IMG/VR virus record: IMGVR_UViG_3300017751_000218
Span: 1 to 24,572 of that record
Source: a virus
DNA: 24,572 nt
Direction: 5' to 3' (one strand)
This document shows positions 23,524 through 24,572 of this stretch, in pieces (position 1 is the stretch's first letter; each line of letters begins with the position of its first letter). The notes below the pieces were generated by a model. The model did no database searches and was not told the origin of the DNA. It was given only the letters and a program-made list of their open reading frames with translations. Made by a program: the position numbers and the translations under genes.

Positions 23524-23790
23524 TTATTCATTTCTGTCTGCCATCTTTTCTACTGATGATCTTATTGCTTTTATGTTTTCGTCTATACGTGCTAGTGATA
23601 CTGCTTGTTCATGTACCGAAGTTTCTATACGGGCCATGCGTTGTTGTAAGGACATGATGTCATCTCTGTTAGCTTCAATATCAGACATCATCATACTAAC
23701 TGTCCATACGATAGCTGCCCCTTGAACAAGTAAGCCAAAGATCAGTGTAATCGGTACAGACTTGCTCAAGTGCCAGCTATCTTCAGACAT
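23524..23790 (-). CDS. Membrane-anchored coiled-coil protein, possible i-spanin
   Basis: An 88-aa protein with a short N-terminus, one membrane span (residues about 13-35, VPITLIFGLLVQGAAIVWTV) and then a continuous helix with heptad-like spacing (MSLQQRMARIETSVHEQAVSLARIDENIKAI). This N-in anchor plus periplasmic coiled coil is the form of Rz-type inner-membrane spanins, although 88 residues is short for one. No lipoprotein partner overlaps it; the only lipobox frame found in the window is inside the polymerase gene at 2084-2299. Its start overlaps the previous stop by one base (TAATG). A plain structural role is also possible. Confidence 0.7.
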   Translation of the reverse strand: MSEDSWHLSKSVPITLIFGLLVQGAAIVWTVSMMMSDIEANRDDIMSLQQRMARIETSVHEQAVSLARIDENIKAIRSSVEKMADRNE

Positions 23791-24011
23791 TATGTATTAG
23801 CCGCAATAGCTGCATTAGCAGCAGTCATATCTTCTGTAGTCCAGAAGTCTTTGGCTACCATGAGTTCCAGATGCTCTACGTTGCGTGACACAGTGTCAGC
23901 CCATTCGTCATCGTCCATGCCTTCTGGTTGTCCAGCGTTTAGCAAGTCAACAGAGTGACCCATCGCTGTGTAGTGTTGTGCGATTTCTTCTGTGGTTGGT
24001 GTATCAGTCAT
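23790..24011 (-). CDS. Hypothetical protein next to the tail fibre gene
   Basis: A 73-aa acidic protein beginning MTDTPTTEEIAQHYTAMGHS, containing GMDDDEWADTVSRNVEHLELM and ending TAANAAIAANT. It has the best ribosome binding site on this strand (AAAAGGAG about seven bases before ATG 24011). It appears helical, with no membrane segment or signal peptide. It lies directly after the tail fibre/spike gene, where small fibre-assembly or accessory proteins are often found, but no function can be assigned from sequence. Confidence 0.75.
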   Translation of the reverse strand: MTDTPTTEEIAQHYTAMGHSVDLLNAGQPEGMDDDEWADTVSRNVEHLELMVAKDFWTTEDMTAANAAIAANT

Positions 24012-24035
24012 GTCTTTCTCCTTTTCTGACTAATG

Positions 24036-24572
24036 TTATGCGTTTTCTAGGGCAGTGATCCGTGCTTCTAGTTCTTTAATTGTAGCGACCAAGAGTGGCA
24101 CTAGCTTGCTTTGGTCAATGCCTTGGTAAACAGGTTTGCCATCTGCATCGACTGCATCTTTTGTGCCTGTGATAGCCTCTGGCACAACAGCTTGAACTTC
24201 GTGTGCAATGAAGCCATCAACAGTTGTGTCTGCGTCTGCAATGAAGTTAAAACGTGATGGATTGAGTTGCTTGAGGCGATCTGTTGCGCCCGTTAGCTCA
24301 ACTACGTTTTCTTTTAGGCGGTAGTCAGAGGATGTGTTAAAAGATGTTGAGCTGCTAGTAAAAGTAATTCCGCCAACTTGACTGCCAGTCCCCGTGTAGA
24401 AAACTCGCATAGCGTTATTCGTGGTTTCTCCACCACGCACTGCTATTGAATAAGATTCAGAAGCTACGACACGCCCTGTAATAGCGATCCTGTCGCCAGC
24501 CCAGTTATCCATATCTCCTATAAATACAGTTGGCGTGGCGTCTATCCACAACCTAGGATTACCATCCCCATC
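24036..24572 (-). CDS. Tail fibre/spike C-terminus with S74 intramolecular chaperone (partial)
   Basis: The frame is open to the right edge of the window, so at least 178 C-terminal residues of a longer receptor-binding protein are present. The end is a Peptidase_S74 / intramolecular chaperone of endosialidase domain: SSDYRLKENVV holds the Ser of the self-cleavage site and a Lys five residues on, as in the known Ser-Lys dyad. GFIAHEVQAVVPEAITG follows, and a C-terminal trimerising coiled coil (LVATIKELEARITALENA) closes it. The chaperone helps the trimer fold and is then cut off at the Ser. Upstream residues (IAVRGGETTNNAMRVF) are strand-rich, as in fibre shafts. The TTG at 24549-24551 is not a credible start. 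Confidence 0.9.
   Translation of the reverse strand, partial: DGDGNPRLWIDATPTVFIGDMDNWAGDRIAITGRVVASESYSIAVRGGETTNNAMRVFYTGTGSQVGGITFTSSSTSFNTSSDYRLKENVVELTGATDRLKQLNPSRFNFIADADTTVDGFIAHEVQAVVPEAITGTKDAVDADGKPVYQGIDQSKLVPLLVATIKELEARITALENA

Noticed and set aside
1-24572. tRNA genes, integrase, att sites, insertion sequences
   Set aside because: The coding space is almost fully occupied, no cloverleaf-like intergenic stretch exists, and no recombinase or transposase motifs were seen.

Overview
The window looks like about 24.6 kb from a lytic, podovirus-type phage of marine Alphaproteobacteria, close in kind to the HMO-2011 / roseophage-pelagiphage group. The evidence is dense packing with 1-4 nt stop/start overlaps, a T7-like replication set, a family-A DNA polymerase with a DnaJ-type zinc knuckle between its exonuclease and polymerase domains (a reported hallmark of HMO-2011-type phages), a cobalamin-dependent ribonucleotide reductase, PhoH and MazG-like proteins, and giant virion proteins read from the other strand. 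The phage type is an inference from gene content; no search was run. Left half (1-11016, + strand): replication and nucleotide metabolism. In order: two small proteins, a DnaB/gp4-type helicase without a primase domain, DNA polymerase, a putative ssDNA-binding protein behind a near-consensus sigma70-type promoter, a Cas4/RecB-like Fe-S exonuclease, a small acidic protein, a T7 endonuclease I-type Holliday junction resolvase, small proteins including DUF3310, a MazG-like pyrophosphohydrolase, class II NrdJ reductase, its likely glutaredoxin partner, two very small proteins, a possible PD-(D/E)XK protein, PhoH and a last small protein. Together these could degrade host DNA, recycle and reduce nucleotides, and copy and resolve phage DNA. 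The two halves converge on a strong hairpin at 11021-11040 that can stop transcription from both sides. Right half (11047-24572, - strand): virion and lysis genes, transcribed from beyond the right edge. In transcription order: the C-terminal end of a tail fibre/spike with an S74 self-cleaving chaperone, a 73-aa protein, a membrane-anchored coiled-coil protein (possible i-spanin), a 155-aa protein with a C-terminal membrane segment, a 1332-aa protein carrying fifteen 22-residue repeats, a peptidoglycan-binding and lysozyme-like lysin, a 3-TM holin-like protein, an acidic 208-aa protein, and two very large proteins (593 and 1213 aa) that fit DNA-ejection (internal core) proteins. Terminase, portal and capsid genes are not in the window. 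The most unusual signal is a 71-codon frame inside the polymerase gene (2084-2299). It encodes a lipobox signal peptide followed by a proline-rich tail, like an Rz1 outer-membrane spanin, and it covers every CTC codon of the polymerase gene. No intergenic stretch exceeds about 45 bases. No tRNA, CRISPR, insertion sequence or integrase was seen.
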